This document shows positions 23,765 through 32,554 of a stretch of DNA of 34,095 bases, in pieces (the stretch's first letter is position 1; every line of letters starts with the position of its first letter). This DNA comes from Methylotenera_A sp031379885 (GTDB lineage Bacteria > Pseudomonadota > Gammaproteobacteria > Burkholderiales > Methylophilaceae), in assembly GCA_031379885.1 (NCBI GenBank), contig JANNFN010000012.1, forward strand, positions 1 to 34,095, given 5' to 3'. Under the pieces are notes generated by a model. It was not told the origin of the DNA, searched no databases, and saw only the letters and a list, made by a program, of their open reading frames with translations. A program made the position numbers and the translations under genes.

Positions 23765-24541
23765 ATGCATAATAATCAATCTAGTTACTCTCGCTGGAGT
23801 TGGATAGTTGCGGTCATCCTAGCCTTAATATTGCTTTTGCTGCTGCTCACAGGCCGTGGACCAACCAGTGCATGCTGTGGCGCGCCTATTGAAACCGTAG
23901 CGCCTACTGAAGCAATCATGTCTGCTGCCGAGCAACCTACAGTGACTGAAGCATTTGGTTTCACTGCGACAGCAACTGATTTTACTAGTAATGGGGATAG
24001 CGCCAATGTTAGCTGGTTCAATCAATCAGACGCACTAAAAGCGCTATTAGCAGGCGGTGATGCTTTGCAAGCGCAAGGTGATAACAAAGACGTGGTATTA
24101 AGAGGTGCTGTGGATTCTGACGCTATCAGGGAACAAAAAGGTGCGGATGCCCAAGCATTTTTTGGTCCTAGCGTAACAGTAGATAATCAAATACTAGTAA
24201 AAGCCACAGAACCAGTAGCTACTATGCCACCTCCTGCGGCTAAACTGTATTTTGATACTGGTAAGACCGCACTACCAAGCGATGTAGATGCTACTCTTGC
24301 TCCCATTGTTGAATGGTTAAAAACACATGATGCCGCCAAAGCGGTCTTGTCTGGCTTCCACGACTCACGTGGTAACAAGACGGTTAACGAAGAGCTTGCT
24401 TATAGCCGTGCTAAAGCAGCACAGGCTGCACTTATTGCGGCAGGTGTTGATGTAATGCGAATCAACTTACGCAAGCCAGAAAGTGTGGATGGCGGTGGTG
24501 ATTTAGCGGAGGCTAGACGTGTTGAGGTTTCTGTAGAATAG
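23765..24541 (+). CDS. inner-membrane-anchored OmpA-family protein
   Basis: This is a 258-residue protein. One membrane helix (about 10-30) is followed by GRGPTSACCGAP, so the main part should be periplasmic. A middle region (about 80-150, NKDVVLRGAVDSD...) looks like a BON-type beta/alpha fold. The C-terminal OmpA-like domain (about 158-258) shows KLYFDTGKTALPSD, VLSGFHDSRGNKTVNEELAYSRA and LAEARRVEV, the usual peptidoglycan-binding pattern. It follows the HhH protein by 14 bases and ends at a strong terminator. An inner-membrane anchor, not a barrel, makes it resemble stator or envelope-linking proteins. Confidence 0.9.
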   Translation: MHNNQSSYSRWSWIVAVILALILLLLLLTGRGPTSACCGAPIETVAPTEAIMSAAEQPTVTEAFGFTATATDFTSNGDSANVSWFNQSDALKALLAGGDALQAQGDNKDVVLRGAVDSDAIREQKGADAQAFFGPSVTVDNQILVKATEPVATMPPPAAKLYFDTGKTALPSDVDATLAPIVEWLKTHDAAKAVLSGFHDSRGNKTVNEELAYSRAKAAQAALIAAGVDVMRINLRKPESVDGGGDLAEARRVEVSVE

Positions 24542-24557
24542 CTAGTCATTAAAAAAT

Positions 24558-24588
24558 AAAAAAGCCGATGAAGTTCATCGGCTTTTTT
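24558..24588. terminator. bidirectional rho-independent terminator
   Basis: GCCGATGA / TCATCGGC form a perfect 8-bp stem with a 3-nt loop (24564-24582), flanked by six A's on the left and six T's on the right, so it works in both directions. It lies between the convergent OmpA-like gene and pilU. Confidence 0.93.
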
Positions 24589-24604
24589 ATTGCTGACAGA
24601 TTAA

Positions 24605-25741
24605 TTACACCATGCCTAAATGATCCAAGCCAGAAGAGTTATCCCTATCGTGTGCGCCTTTACCCTCTAACTTAATTTTTAGGCGTAAATCATTTACAGA
24701 GTCAGCATTTCTTAAAGCGTCTTCATAACTAATCTGGTCCGCTTCATATAAATCAAACAAGGCTTGGTCAAACGTCTGCATACCCAACTCACGAGACCGA
24801 CCAATAATCTCTTTAATTTCGTGCACATCACCTTTAAAAATCAAATCTGAAATAAGTGGCGAGTTAATCATGATTTCAATCGCGGCAGAACGGCCGATAC
24901 CATCCACTTTTGGTATTAATCGCTGTGAAATAAACGCACGCGTATTCAAAGATAAATCCATTAACAACTGGTGCCGACGTTCTTCTGGGAAGAAGTTAAT
25001 AATGCGGTCTAAAGCCTGATTGGTGCTGTTAGCATGCAGTGTTGCCAAACATAAATGGCCCGTTTCGGCAAAAGCAATTGCATAATCCATCGTTTCGCGA
25101 TCGCGGATTTCCCCAATCAAAATGACATCTGGCGCTTGGCGTAAGGTGTTTTTTAACGCAATGCCCCAGCTGTCAGTATCCACGCCTACTTCGCGTTGAG
25201 TAATAATACAATTAATATGATCATGTACAAATTCAACCGGGTCTTCAATGGTAATAATGTGACCGAAACTATTTTCGTTACGATAACCAACCATAGCTGC
25301 CAAAGAGGTTGATTTACCAGAGCCAGTGCCACCAACAAAAATCACTAAACCGCGTTTGGTCATCGCAATATCTTTTAACACTTCTGGCAAACCCAAATCT
25401 TCGAACTTAGGAATTTTTGTAGTAATCGTTCTAAAAACCAAACCTACGGTCCCACGTTGCACAAAAGCATTCACACGAAAACGCGCCACACCTGGAATGC
25501 CAATAGCAAAGTTACATTCATTACTCGCATCAAATTCTGCAGTTTGCTTGTCGTTCATAATAGAGCGCGCAATTTCACGTGACTGTTGCGCAGATAACAC
25601 TTGTGAGCTGACAGGGGTCATTTTGCCATCTATTTTCATGGCTGGAGGAAAGCCTGTCGTGATAAACATATCGGAAGCTTTTTTTCCGATCATTAATCGC
25701 AATAAATCAAATACAAACTTTTCGGCTTGACCTTTTTCCAT
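24605..25741 (-). CDS. pilU: PilT-like retraction ATPase
   Basis: PilU is a hexameric cytoplasmic ATPase that assists PilT in retracting type IV pili. The 378 residues include the N-terminal PAS-like domain, Walker A GGTGSGKS (137-144), the Asp box ITIEDPVEFVH, Walker B VILIGEIRD and the His box TGHLCLATLHANS. The C-terminal tail after about residue 345 is longer than in PilT and typical of PilU. It lies 34 bases downstream of pilT, so the two are probably cotranscribed. Confidence 0.95.
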   Translation of the reverse strand: MEKGQAEKFVFDLLRLMIGKKASDMFITTGFPPAMKIDGKMTPVSSQVLSAQQSREIARSIMNDKQTAEFDASNECNFAIGIPGVARFRVNAFVQRGTVGLVFRTITTKIPKFEDLGLPEVLKDIAMTKRGLVIFVGGTGSGKSTSLAAMVGYRNENSFGHIITIEDPVEFVHDHINCIITQREVGVDTDSWGIALKNTLRQAPDVILIGEIRDRETMDYAIAFAETGHLCLATLHANSTNQALDRIINFFPEERRHQLLMDLSLNTRAFISQRLIPKVDGIGRSAAIEIMINSPLISDLIFKGDVHEIKEIIGRSRELGMQTFDQALFDLYEADQISYEDALRNADSVNDLRLKIKLEGKGAHDRDNSSGLDHLGMV

Positions 25742-25775
25742 CTTTTAATCCTATTCCGTTATTAAGCCAAATATT

Positions 25776-26819
25776 CTAGCCAATGATTGAGTCTTTATTA
25801 GCCGCTTTACCACGCGCCTCGTTGGCAGAAATCACATTGCGGCGTACCAAATCTTGCAAGTTTTGATCCAGCGTTTGCATACCAATATTTTGGCCTGTTT
25901 GAATCGCAGAATACATTTGTGCTACCTTGTTTTCACGAATTAAGTTACGTATCGCTGGTGTACCAATCATAATTTCATGCGCCGCAACACGACCCTGCTC
26001 ATCTTTAGTTTTGCATAGCGTTTGCGAAATCACCGAGCGCAAGGACTCAGATAGCATTGACCGTACCATTTCCTTTTCTGCAGCAGGAAACACATCCACA
26101 ATACGGTCAACCGTTTTAGCCGCCGAGCTAGTGTGCAATGTACCAAACACCAAATGGCCAGTTTCTGCAGCGCTCAGCGCCAATCGAATGGTTTCCAAAT
26201 CCCGCATCTCACCCACTAAAATCACGTCAGGATCCTCACGCAATGCGGAGCGTAGGGCGTTTTGGAATGACAAAGTATGCGGGCCGACTTCACGTTGGTT
26301 AATAAGACATTTTTTCGATTGATGCACAAATTCAATTGGGTCTTCCACCGTTAAAATATGCCCCATTTCGTTTTCGTTGATGTAATCCACCATCGCCGCT
26401 AATGTGGTCGATTTACCAGAACCCGTAGGCCCAGTGACTAGCACAATACCGCGTGGCGTGTTGCAAATCTCTTTAAAAATCGGTGGGCAATTAAGTTCAT
26501 CTAAAGTTAAGATTTTAGAAGGAATGGTACGGAAAACCGCTCCAGAGCCACGATTATGATTAAATGCATTAACACGGAAACGCGCTAAATTAGGAATCTC
26601 AAATGAGAAATCGCATTCCAGCGTTTCTTCATATACCTTGCGCTGACCATCATTCATGATGTCGTATACCATATCGTGTACCTGACTATGATCCATGGTT
26701 GGCACGTTAATTTTACGCACATCGCCATGCACGCGTATCATCGGCGGCAAGCCAGCGGACAGATGCAAATCTGATGCTTTATTCTTTACCGAAAAGGCGA
26801 GTAAATCTGAAATATCCAC
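25776..26819 (-). CDS. pilT: type IV pilus retraction ATPase
   Basis: PilT is the main motor depolymerising type IV pili, needed for twitching and pilus-driven DNA uptake. The 347 residues match the family. It has Walker A GPTGSGKS (130-137), ILTVEDPIEFVHQS, Walker B VILVGEMRD, and the C-terminal AIRNLIRENK motif (AIRNLIRE) required for retraction. The start is GTG at 26819, with AGGAG six bases upstream on the minus strand. It is divergent from yggS across a 79-base gap. Confidence 0.97.
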   Translation of the reverse strand: MDISDLLAFSVKNKASDLHLSAGLPPMIRVHGDVRKINVPTMDHSQVHDMVYDIMNDGQRKVYEETLECDFSFEIPNLARFRVNAFNHNRGSGAVFRTIPSKILTLDELNCPPIFKEICNTPRGIVLVTGPTGSGKSTTLAAMVDYINENEMGHILTVEDPIEFVHQSKKCLINQREVGPHTLSFQNALRSALREDPDVILVGEMRDLETIRLALSAAETGHLVFGTLHTSSAAKTVDRIVDVFPAAEKEMVRSMLSESLRSVISQTLCKTKDEQGRVAAHEIMIGTPAIRNLIRENKVAQMYSAIQTGQNIGMQTLDQNLQDLVRRNVISANEARGKAANKDSIIG

Positions 26820-26825
26820 TATCAG

Positions 26826-26830
26826 CTCCT
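26826..26830 (-). promoter_or_regulatory. ribosome-binding site for the pilT GTG start
   Basis: AGGAG on the minus strand lies six bases before the GTG at 26819 and supports that start. Confidence 0.7.
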
Positions 26831-26832
26831 GC

Positions 26833-26838
26833 TATAAT
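26833..26838 (+). promoter_or_regulatory. candidate -10 box in the pilT/yggS divergent region
   Basis: A perfect TATAAT points toward yggS, 60 bases before its ATG, without a good -35. A second TATAAT at 26887-26892 is too close to the ATG for a normal leader. The region certainly holds the divergent promoters, but the exact sites are unclear. Confidence 0.3.
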
Positions 26839-26898
26839 GAGTTCGTTAAACCAACTTTTAATAAACCACACAAAGTTTATTGTTTATATAATTGAATT

Positions 26899-27588
26899 AT
26901 GAACACAATTTACGACTCCTTGCAAGCAATTCAAACAAATATTCATCAAGCAAAACTCGCTGCAAATCGAATTGATACAGTAAAATTATTAGCTGTGAGC
27001 AAAGCGCAAACGGTGGATAAGTTGCGCGAGGCTTATTTAGCGGGTCAGCGCGCATTTGGTGAAAACTACGTACAAGAGGCTATTAATAAGCAAAAAGAAT
27101 TGAAAGATTGCGCCATTGAATGGCATTTTATTGGGCCTATTCAAAGCAATAAAACTGCTTTAATCGCACAACATTTTGACTGGGTGCATTCGGTAGATAG
27201 GCTAAAAATTGCGTCCAGATTAAATGAAGCACGACCACAATCAATGGAACCGCTTAACGTTTGCATTCAAATTAACAGTAGCGAAGAAGGCTCCAAGAGT
27301 GGCGTGGATATTGGCTCACAGGTTATGCTCGCAAAAGCAATACATGACATGCCGCGCCTTAAATTACGCGGCATCATGGCGATTCCAGCACCTACAAAAG
27401 ACCTTGCAAAACAACACGCACAATTTAAAATAGTGGCAGATGCTTATAAAGCATTACAACAACAAGGTTTTGAGCTGGATACATTATCCATTGGTATGTC
27501 GGATGACTATATGGCAGCGATTGCAGAAGGTGCTACCATAGTGCGCATTGGCTCTGCCGTTTTTGGCCCACGAACTTATATGAATTAA
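26899..27588 (+). CDS. yggS: YggS-family pyridoxal-phosphate homeostasis protein
   Basis: This cytoplasmic single-domain alanine-racemase-fold protein (229 residues) binds PLP and helps keep vitamin B6 and amino-acid pools balanced; it has no known catalytic activity. K35 in LLAVSKAQTVD is the PLP lysine. FGENYVQEA (54-62 region), WHFIGPIQSNK and the phosphate-binding SIGMSDDYMAAIAEGATIVRIG segment are standard. It precedes proC and yggT, the usual partners. Confidence 0.96.
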   Translation: MNTIYDSLQAIQTNIHQAKLAANRIDTVKLLAVSKAQTVDKLREAYLAGQRAFGENYVQEAINKQKELKDCAIEWHFIGPIQSNKTALIAQHFDWVHSVDRLKIASRLNEARPQSMEPLNVCIQINSSEEGSKSGVDIGSQVMLAKAIHDMPRLKLRGIMAIPAPTKDLAKQHAQFKIVADAYKALQQQGFELDTLSIGMSDDYMAAIAEGATIVRIGSAVFGPRTYMN

Positions 27589-27606
27589 AATTGATAGGCT
27601 AACTGA

Positions 27607-28416
27607 ATGAAACTGGGATTTATTGGTGGCGGCAACATGGCGCAAGTGCTCATGGTTGGATTAAAAAGCCAGGAATTCATTATGAAGGACATTACAGTCA
27701 TCGAGCTGGAAGCCAATAAACGCGAGGCTCTTGAGCAGACCTTTGGAGTGAATGCTTCTGCCGAACTCGTAAAAATCCAATCTTGTGAAGCGATTGTGTT
27801 GGCAATTAAACCACAGCAATTGCCCATGCTCGCCAAAACACTAGCACCACTACTAACAAAACAACTAGTGATTTCAATCGCGGCAGGTATACGTTTGGCC
27901 GATTTGTCACGCTGGCTGGGCAACTACAAAACCATCATTCGTGCCATGCCGAATACACCTGCACAGATACAAGCAGGTATAACGGGTTTATACGCAATGC
28001 CAACTGTAAATAAAACGCAAATCGCACTAGCAGACCAAGTGCTTAGCGCCGCAGGTAGCACTATGTGGTTAGATTCTGAAGAAAAACTGGATGCGGTTAC
28101 CGCTATTTCTGGAAGCGGCCCTGCTTATGTGTTTTATTTTATCGAAGCCTTGCACGAAGCCGCGTTGGAGTTGGGTTTAAATGAAACTCAAGCCAAGCAA
28201 TTGAGCGTTGCCACTTTTAAAGGCGCGAGTTTATTGGCAGATGCCAGTACAACACCAATTGCAACATTACGCGAGCAAGTGACCTCAAAAGGTGGCACGA
28301 CAGAACTGGGTTTACTCAGTTTACAAAACTCACAAGTGAAACAAGCGATTAAGTTAGCCGCACAAAAAGCCTGTGAACGTGCTAAAACACTCGGCGATGA
28401 ATTAGGCCAAATTTAA
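27607..28416 (+). CDS. proC: pyrroline-5-carboxylate reductase
   Basis: ProC performs the last step of proline synthesis, NAD(P)H-dependent reduction of pyrroline-5-carboxylate. The 269 residues equal the E. coli length. It has the Rossmann motif GFIGGGNMAQ (4-13), RAMPNTPAQIQAGITGLY, and the active-site region SGSGPAYVFYFIEAL near 173-187. It lies 18 bases after yggS and 15 bases before yggT. Confidence 0.97.
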   Translation: MKLGFIGGGNMAQVLMVGLKSQEFIMKDITVIELEANKREALEQTFGVNASAELVKIQSCEAIVLAIKPQQLPMLAKTLAPLLTKQLVISIAAGIRLADLSRWLGNYKTIIRAMPNTPAQIQAGITGLYAMPTVNKTQIALADQVLSAAGSTMWLDSEEKLDAVTAISGSGPAYVFYFIEALHEAALELGLNETQAKQLSVATFKGASLLADASTTPIATLREQVTSKGGTTELGLLSLQNSQVKQAIKLAAQKACERAKTLGDELGQI

Positions 28417-28431
28417 AGGATAGCATTAATT

Positions 28432-29007
28432 ATGTTTTCAACTGCTCTCGATTTTTTACTTACTACTGTTTTAAATTTACTTACCATGTTGTTTTTACTA
28501 CGTTTTTTTATGCAATTAGTGAGAGCACCGTTCAATAATCCACTGGCTTATATGGTGATTTCTCTCACCGATTTTGCCGTAAAGCCTGTGCGTAGATTAA
28601 TTCCGAGTTGGGGAAAAATCGATTTATCCACCTTGTTTTTAGCGCTTTTAGCACAATTTTTATTACAACTTAGTCTGCTATGGCTACGCGACTTTCCGCT
28701 AAGTGTTGCAGGCCAATCTGCATGGGCTGGCCTAATAGGCATGAGCTTTCTAGGCGTGTTAAGAACTAGTTTAGACGTGTTTTTCTATGCCATCATGTTG
28801 CAAGTTATTTTAAGCTGGGTGAACCCACATACGCCTATAGCAAGCGTTCTAAACAGCCTCACCAAACCAATACTAGAGCCTATACAACGTATTTTACCGA
28901 TGGCAAGTGGTATCGATTTTTCTCCCATCGTTGCACTTATTTTATTGCAAATGATCAACGTGTCTGTTGTAAAAACTTTAGAATCGCAATTACTTTCACT
29001 TTTTTAA
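28432..29007 (+). CDS. yggT: YggT family membrane protein
   Basis: This is a 191-residue inner-membrane protein built of two YGGT repeats (about 8-90 and 105-185), each with two to three hydrophobic helices and the FNNPLAYMVISLTDFAVKPVRRLIP / SVLNSLTKPILEPIQRILP type of segment. The function is unknown; the family has been linked to osmotic tolerance and, in some lineages, to cell division or thylakoid biogenesis. It is the last member of the yggS-proC-yggT series. Confidence 0.93.
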   Translation: MFSTALDFLLTTVLNLLTMLFLLRFFMQLVRAPFNNPLAYMVISLTDFAVKPVRRLIPSWGKIDLSTLFLALLAQFLLQLSLLWLRDFPLSVAGQSAWAGLIGMSFLGVLRTSLDVFFYAIMLQVILSWVNPHTPIASVLNSLTKPILEPIQRILPMASGIDFSPIVALILLQMINVSVVKTLESQLLSLF

Positions 29008-29023
29008 AGCTTAAATTTCCATT

Positions 29024-29044
29024 AATATTTAATCAATATTTAAT
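29024..29044 (+). repeat. direct repeat AATATTTAAT x2
   Basis: Two copies of the 10-mer AATATTTAAT (29024-29033 and 29035-29044) have an 11-bp period, 15 bases before the start of the GTPase gene. They could be an AT-tract binding site or part of a promoter; chance is possible in this AT-rich gap. Confidence 0.4.
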
Positions 29045-29059
29045 AATAATTAAAAAAAC

Positions 29060-31081
29060 ATGATCGATACCTTACAGTCAAAAGTTAACGAATATCAAGA
29101 GTGGCGTGCCAGCTTAACCAAAACCATTACAGATTATCGTGATTGGCTTGCAAATAGCGTTTATTCTGATGCGATTCAAGAGTTACGCTTGTATGACGTG
29201 CTAGAAATGTTGAAACGCGATCAAATCGTCATGGCGTTTTTGGCAGAATTCTCGCGCGGTAAAACCGAAACCATCAATGCCTTATTTTTTGCAGACTTTA
29301 ATCAACGCCTACTTCCAAGCGAGCCAGGCCGTACCACCATGTGCCCAACTGAGATTTTTTGGGACGCGCGTGAAGAACCCTCCATTAAACTTTTACCAAT
29401 TGAAACGCGTCTTTCAGATGATTCGCTTACTTACTTAAAAAGTACACCCAATGCTTGGAAAAAGTTTAGGTTAAATGTTAATTCACCTGAAGAAATGAAA
29501 GAAACACTGCGTAAGTTGATAGATCAAAAAGAAGTAACGCAAGGCGAGGCAGAAGAGTTAGGTTTATTTAACCCGCAAGATGTGAGCATGATTCATGAAC
29601 TAGAAACGCTAGGCTTGCTTAAGATTCCAGTTTGGCGTCACGCTATTATCAATTATCCGCACCCACTTTTAAAAAGTGGCTTGGTAGTAATAGACACGCC
29701 GGGGTTGAATACTTTAGGTGCTGAACCTGAACTCACACTGAATATCATCCCCAATGCACATGCAGTGTTATTTTTAACTGCTACCGATACTGGCATTACG
29801 CAATCGGATATGCAAATTTGGAATGATTTTATTAAAGGCCGAGCTAAATATAAGCTGGTCTTGCTCAATAAAATTGATATGTTGTGGGACGACCTTAAGC
29901 CCAAACAAGATGTAGTGAATGAAATTGAAAAACAGGTCAACATTACGGCGCATCAACTCGGTATTGCTCCAGAAAGCGTATTTGCAATTTCTGCGCAAAA
30001 GGCACTGGTAGCCAAAATAAAGAAAAATCAAACGCTACTAGAACGAAGTGGCATTGTTGAATTAGAAACCACCTTAGGTAACCAAATTATTCAAGCCAAA
30101 CACGAGATATTGGGAAGAACAGTAGCCAGCGAATGTAGTGAACTAATTAAAGGCTCACGTAGGCTTATACAACAAAGACTAGTTAGTTTACGTGGGCAAG
30201 TAGTTGAGTTGCGTGATTTACGCGGCCAAACCTTAGACGCCTCTAAAAACACTTTGGCCAGAGTGGTCGCTGATAGAAAGCGCTACGAAGCCTCCATCCC
30301 GACTTTCAATCATGCAAATGACAAAATCTCGCATATAGGCAAAAAGCTATTGCGGCATTTAAGCCTTGCCTATTTAGACACTTCATTAGCAACAAGTCGA
30401 CAAGAAATGGGCGATAGCTGGACCACCGTCGGCCTAAATAAAGGGATGCGTAACCTGATGAAACAGGCGAACAATTTGGCAGAACATGTAACCAAAGAAA
30501 GTAAAGACATTAAAAAACTTGCCGACAATATTTACGAAGTTTTTCAATCAAAACATGGATTTGAAGTGTTTGAACCCCCAATACTGAATATGTCAAATTT
30601 TATTAATAATATGAAAGCGTTAGAAAAAATTACAGATGACTTTTGTACGGACCCAGTTAACGTACTTACCGAAAAACATTTTTTAATTCGCAAATTTTTC
30701 TTAGGTTTGGGCACACAAACTCAAAAAATATTCGAGCATGCCGAAAGCGAATGTGAGCGTTGGTTGCAAGACGTATTAAGTGGGCTAAAAACACAAATGG
30801 CTACCCATAAAACTAGCTTAGATGAACGCACAAAGAATTTGATGCAGGCCAAAGCCAGCGCAGAAGCTCTAGATAGTCAACTAATTGTTGTAGAACATGA
30901 GTATGCGTTAATTGCCAAAGAAAGTCAGTCTTTAGATACTATGTTGTTACAACTCATGAAAGCAGTAAAACCTGCAATAAAAGCTAAAGCGGCAGAAAAA
31001 GCGGATGCCGAATTAAATAAATCCTTAAATCTGCCTGAAATGCCATTTTTAAATGTGACCGTAGCCAGTCCGCCCAACTAA
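29060..31081 (+). CDS. dynamin-like GTPase family protein
   Basis: This is a 673-residue bacterial dynamin-like protein. The GTPase domain has G1 AEFSRGKT (62-69), where the first glycine of GxxxxGK[ST] is alanine, a G2-like RTTMCPT, G3 DTPG (212-215) and G4 NKID (270-273). About 120 residues between G2 and G3 form an insertion. The C-terminal half is mostly helical and coiled-coil-like, with a hydrophobic patch near 539-552 (FLIRKFFLGLG) that could contact membranes. Such proteins remodel or protect membranes; the role here is unknown. No Shine-Dalgarno is seen. It is convergent with rng at three bases. Confidence 0.9.
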   Translation: MIDTLQSKVNEYQEWRASLTKTITDYRDWLANSVYSDAIQELRLYDVLEMLKRDQIVMAFLAEFSRGKTETINALFFADFNQRLLPSEPGRTTMCPTEIFWDAREEPSIKLLPIETRLSDDSLTYLKSTPNAWKKFRLNVNSPEEMKETLRKLIDQKEVTQGEAEELGLFNPQDVSMIHELETLGLLKIPVWRHAIINYPHPLLKSGLVVIDTPGLNTLGAEPELTLNIIPNAHAVLFLTATDTGITQSDMQIWNDFIKGRAKYKLVLLNKIDMLWDDLKPKQDVVNEIEKQVNITAHQLGIAPESVFAISAQKALVAKIKKNQTLLERSGIVELETTLGNQIIQAKHEILGRTVASECSELIKGSRRLIQQRLVSLRGQVVELRDLRGQTLDASKNTLARVVADRKRYEASIPTFNHANDKISHIGKKLLRHLSLAYLDTSLATSRQEMGDSWTTVGLNKGMRNLMKQANNLAEHVTKESKDIKKLADNIYEVFQSKHGFEVFEPPILNMSNFINNMKALEKITDDFCTDPVNVLTEKHFLIRKFFLGLGTQTQKIFEHAESECERWLQDVLSGLKTQMATHKTSLDERTKNLMQAKASAEALDSQLIVVEHEYALIAKESQSLDTMLLQLMKAVKPAIKAKAAEKADAELNKSLNLPEMPFLNVTVASPPN

Positions 31082-31084
31082 AAA

Positions 31085-32545
31085 CTACATCCAGACGATG
31101 TCGAACGCCTCGCGTGCATATTGGCTATCGGCTTGCAATGTCACGCGTTTATTAATAAAGTCAGATAAATTCGCCAAACTTTGTGATTCTTCATCGAGCA
31201 ACAAATCTATTACACCAGTCGATGCAATCACTTTAAACTCTTTGGCGTTAAACTGTTTGGATTCGCGCAAAAGTTCGCGCATTATTTCATAACAAATGGT
31301 TTGCGCAGTTTTATGCTCGCCACGCCCATCGCAGACTTCACAGGTTTCACAGAGCAAATGCGCTAAACTTTCTCTTGTTCTTTTACGCGTCATTTCCACT
31401 AACCCTAATGACGTAAAGCCATTTATCCCCGTGCGGGCACGGTCTACATCTACCGCTTTTTTAAGCTCTTCTAGCACTGTTTCTCGCTGTGATTCTTCGT
31501 CCATATCGATAAAATCGATGATAATAATGCCGCCCAAATTACGCAATCTAAGTTGGCGCGCAATGCATTGCGCCGCCTCTAGGTTAGTTTTAAAAATCGT
31601 GTCAGATAAATTTTTGCCGCTGACAAAACTACCCGTATTCACATCCACCGTCGTCAGTGCTTCTGTTTGATCAAAAATCAAATAGCCGCCAGAAGTCAGT
31701 TCTACCTTACGAGATAAAGCGCGCTCAATTTCTTTTTCAATATTATAAAAATCAAAAATTGGCCGCTCGCCTTGGTAGTGATACAGCGGCTTAATCGCCT
31801 TGGCCACATATAGTTCGGCAAACTCTTTTAACTGCTCGTAAGTCGCCTTAGAGTCCACGCGAATACTAACCGTTTGATCATTTACTACATCTCGCAACAT
31901 GCGCCTTGGTAAGCTTAAATCATAAAAAACTAGCGATCTTTCATCAGCATTTTTACTTTCTACCTGAATTTTTGCCCATACTTTTTGTAGATATTCGATA
32001 TCAGCCAGCAACTCGGCATCTGACGCGGTTTCACTCATGGTGCGAATAATAAAACCGCCTGTTCGCTTCTCTGGCAACAGCTCCAGTAAACGATTGCGCA
32101 ACAACTCACGTTCATCTTCATTTTCGATGCGTTGCGATACTCCAATGTGATCTTGATGTGGCAAAAACACTAAAAAACGCCCTGCGATGCTAATTTCTGT
32201 TGTCAAGCGCGCACCCTTGGTGCTAATCGGCTCTTTAATCACCTGCACGATGATGGACTGCCCTTCGCGCAACACTTCTTGAATTGGCCTTGCGGTTTGC
32301 GGCTCACCATCAATATGGCATTCCATGATGTCAGCCGCATGCAAAAACGCCGCACGCTGCAAACCAATTTCCACAAAAGCAGATTGCATGCCTGGCAATA
32401 CCCGACAAACCTTGCCGCGGTATACATTGCCGACAATGCCAAGCGACGAGCTGCGTTCAATATGTAGCTCTTGCGCAACGCCATGCTCCATTACGGCTAC
32501 CCGCGTCTCTTGCGGCGTTACATTGATTAAAATCTCTTGTCCCAA
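31085..32545 (-). CDS. rng: ribonuclease G
   Basis: RNase G is an endoribonuclease that matures the 5' end of 16S rRNA and decays some mRNAs. The 486 residues match the family. The N-terminal S1 domain (about 35-125) includes GNVYRGKVCRVLPGMQSAFV. The DNase I-like catalytic part carries metal-binding D301 (TTVDVNTGSF) and D344 (IIIIDFIDM). The Zn-link cysteines lie in CETCEVC. The start is TTG at 32545, giving the standard xxxILINVTPQETRVA N-terminus, with TTAGG upstream. It follows maf by nine bases, as in the E. coli yhdE-rng pair. Confidence 0.96.
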   Translation of the reverse strand: MGQEILINVTPQETRVAVMEHGVAQELHIERSSSLGIVGNVYRGKVCRVLPGMQSAFVEIGLQRAAFLHAADIMECHIDGEPQTARPIQEVLREGQSIIVQVIKEPISTKGARLTTEISIAGRFLVFLPHQDHIGVSQRIENEDERELLRNRLLELLPEKRTGGFIIRTMSETASDAELLADIEYLQKVWAKIQVESKNADERSLVFYDLSLPRRMLRDVVNDQTVSIRVDSKATYEQLKEFAELYVAKAIKPLYHYQGERPIFDFYNIEKEIERALSRKVELTSGGYLIFDQTEALTTVDVNTGSFVSGKNLSDTIFKTNLEAAQCIARQLRLRNLGGIIIIDFIDMDEESQRETVLEELKKAVDVDRARTGINGFTSLGLVEMTRKRTRESLAHLLCETCEVCDGRGEHKTAQTICYEIMRELLRESKQFNAKEFKVIASTGVIDLLLDEESQSLANLSDFINKRVTLQADSQYAREAFDIVWM

Positions 32546-32554
32546 ATCGTTTAC

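Noticed and set aside
27301..27326. GGATATTGG in yggS as another repeat copy or DNA-uptake signal
   Set aside because: It is a 9-mer match only, in conserved coding sequence; no overrepresented uptake motif could be shown by eye.
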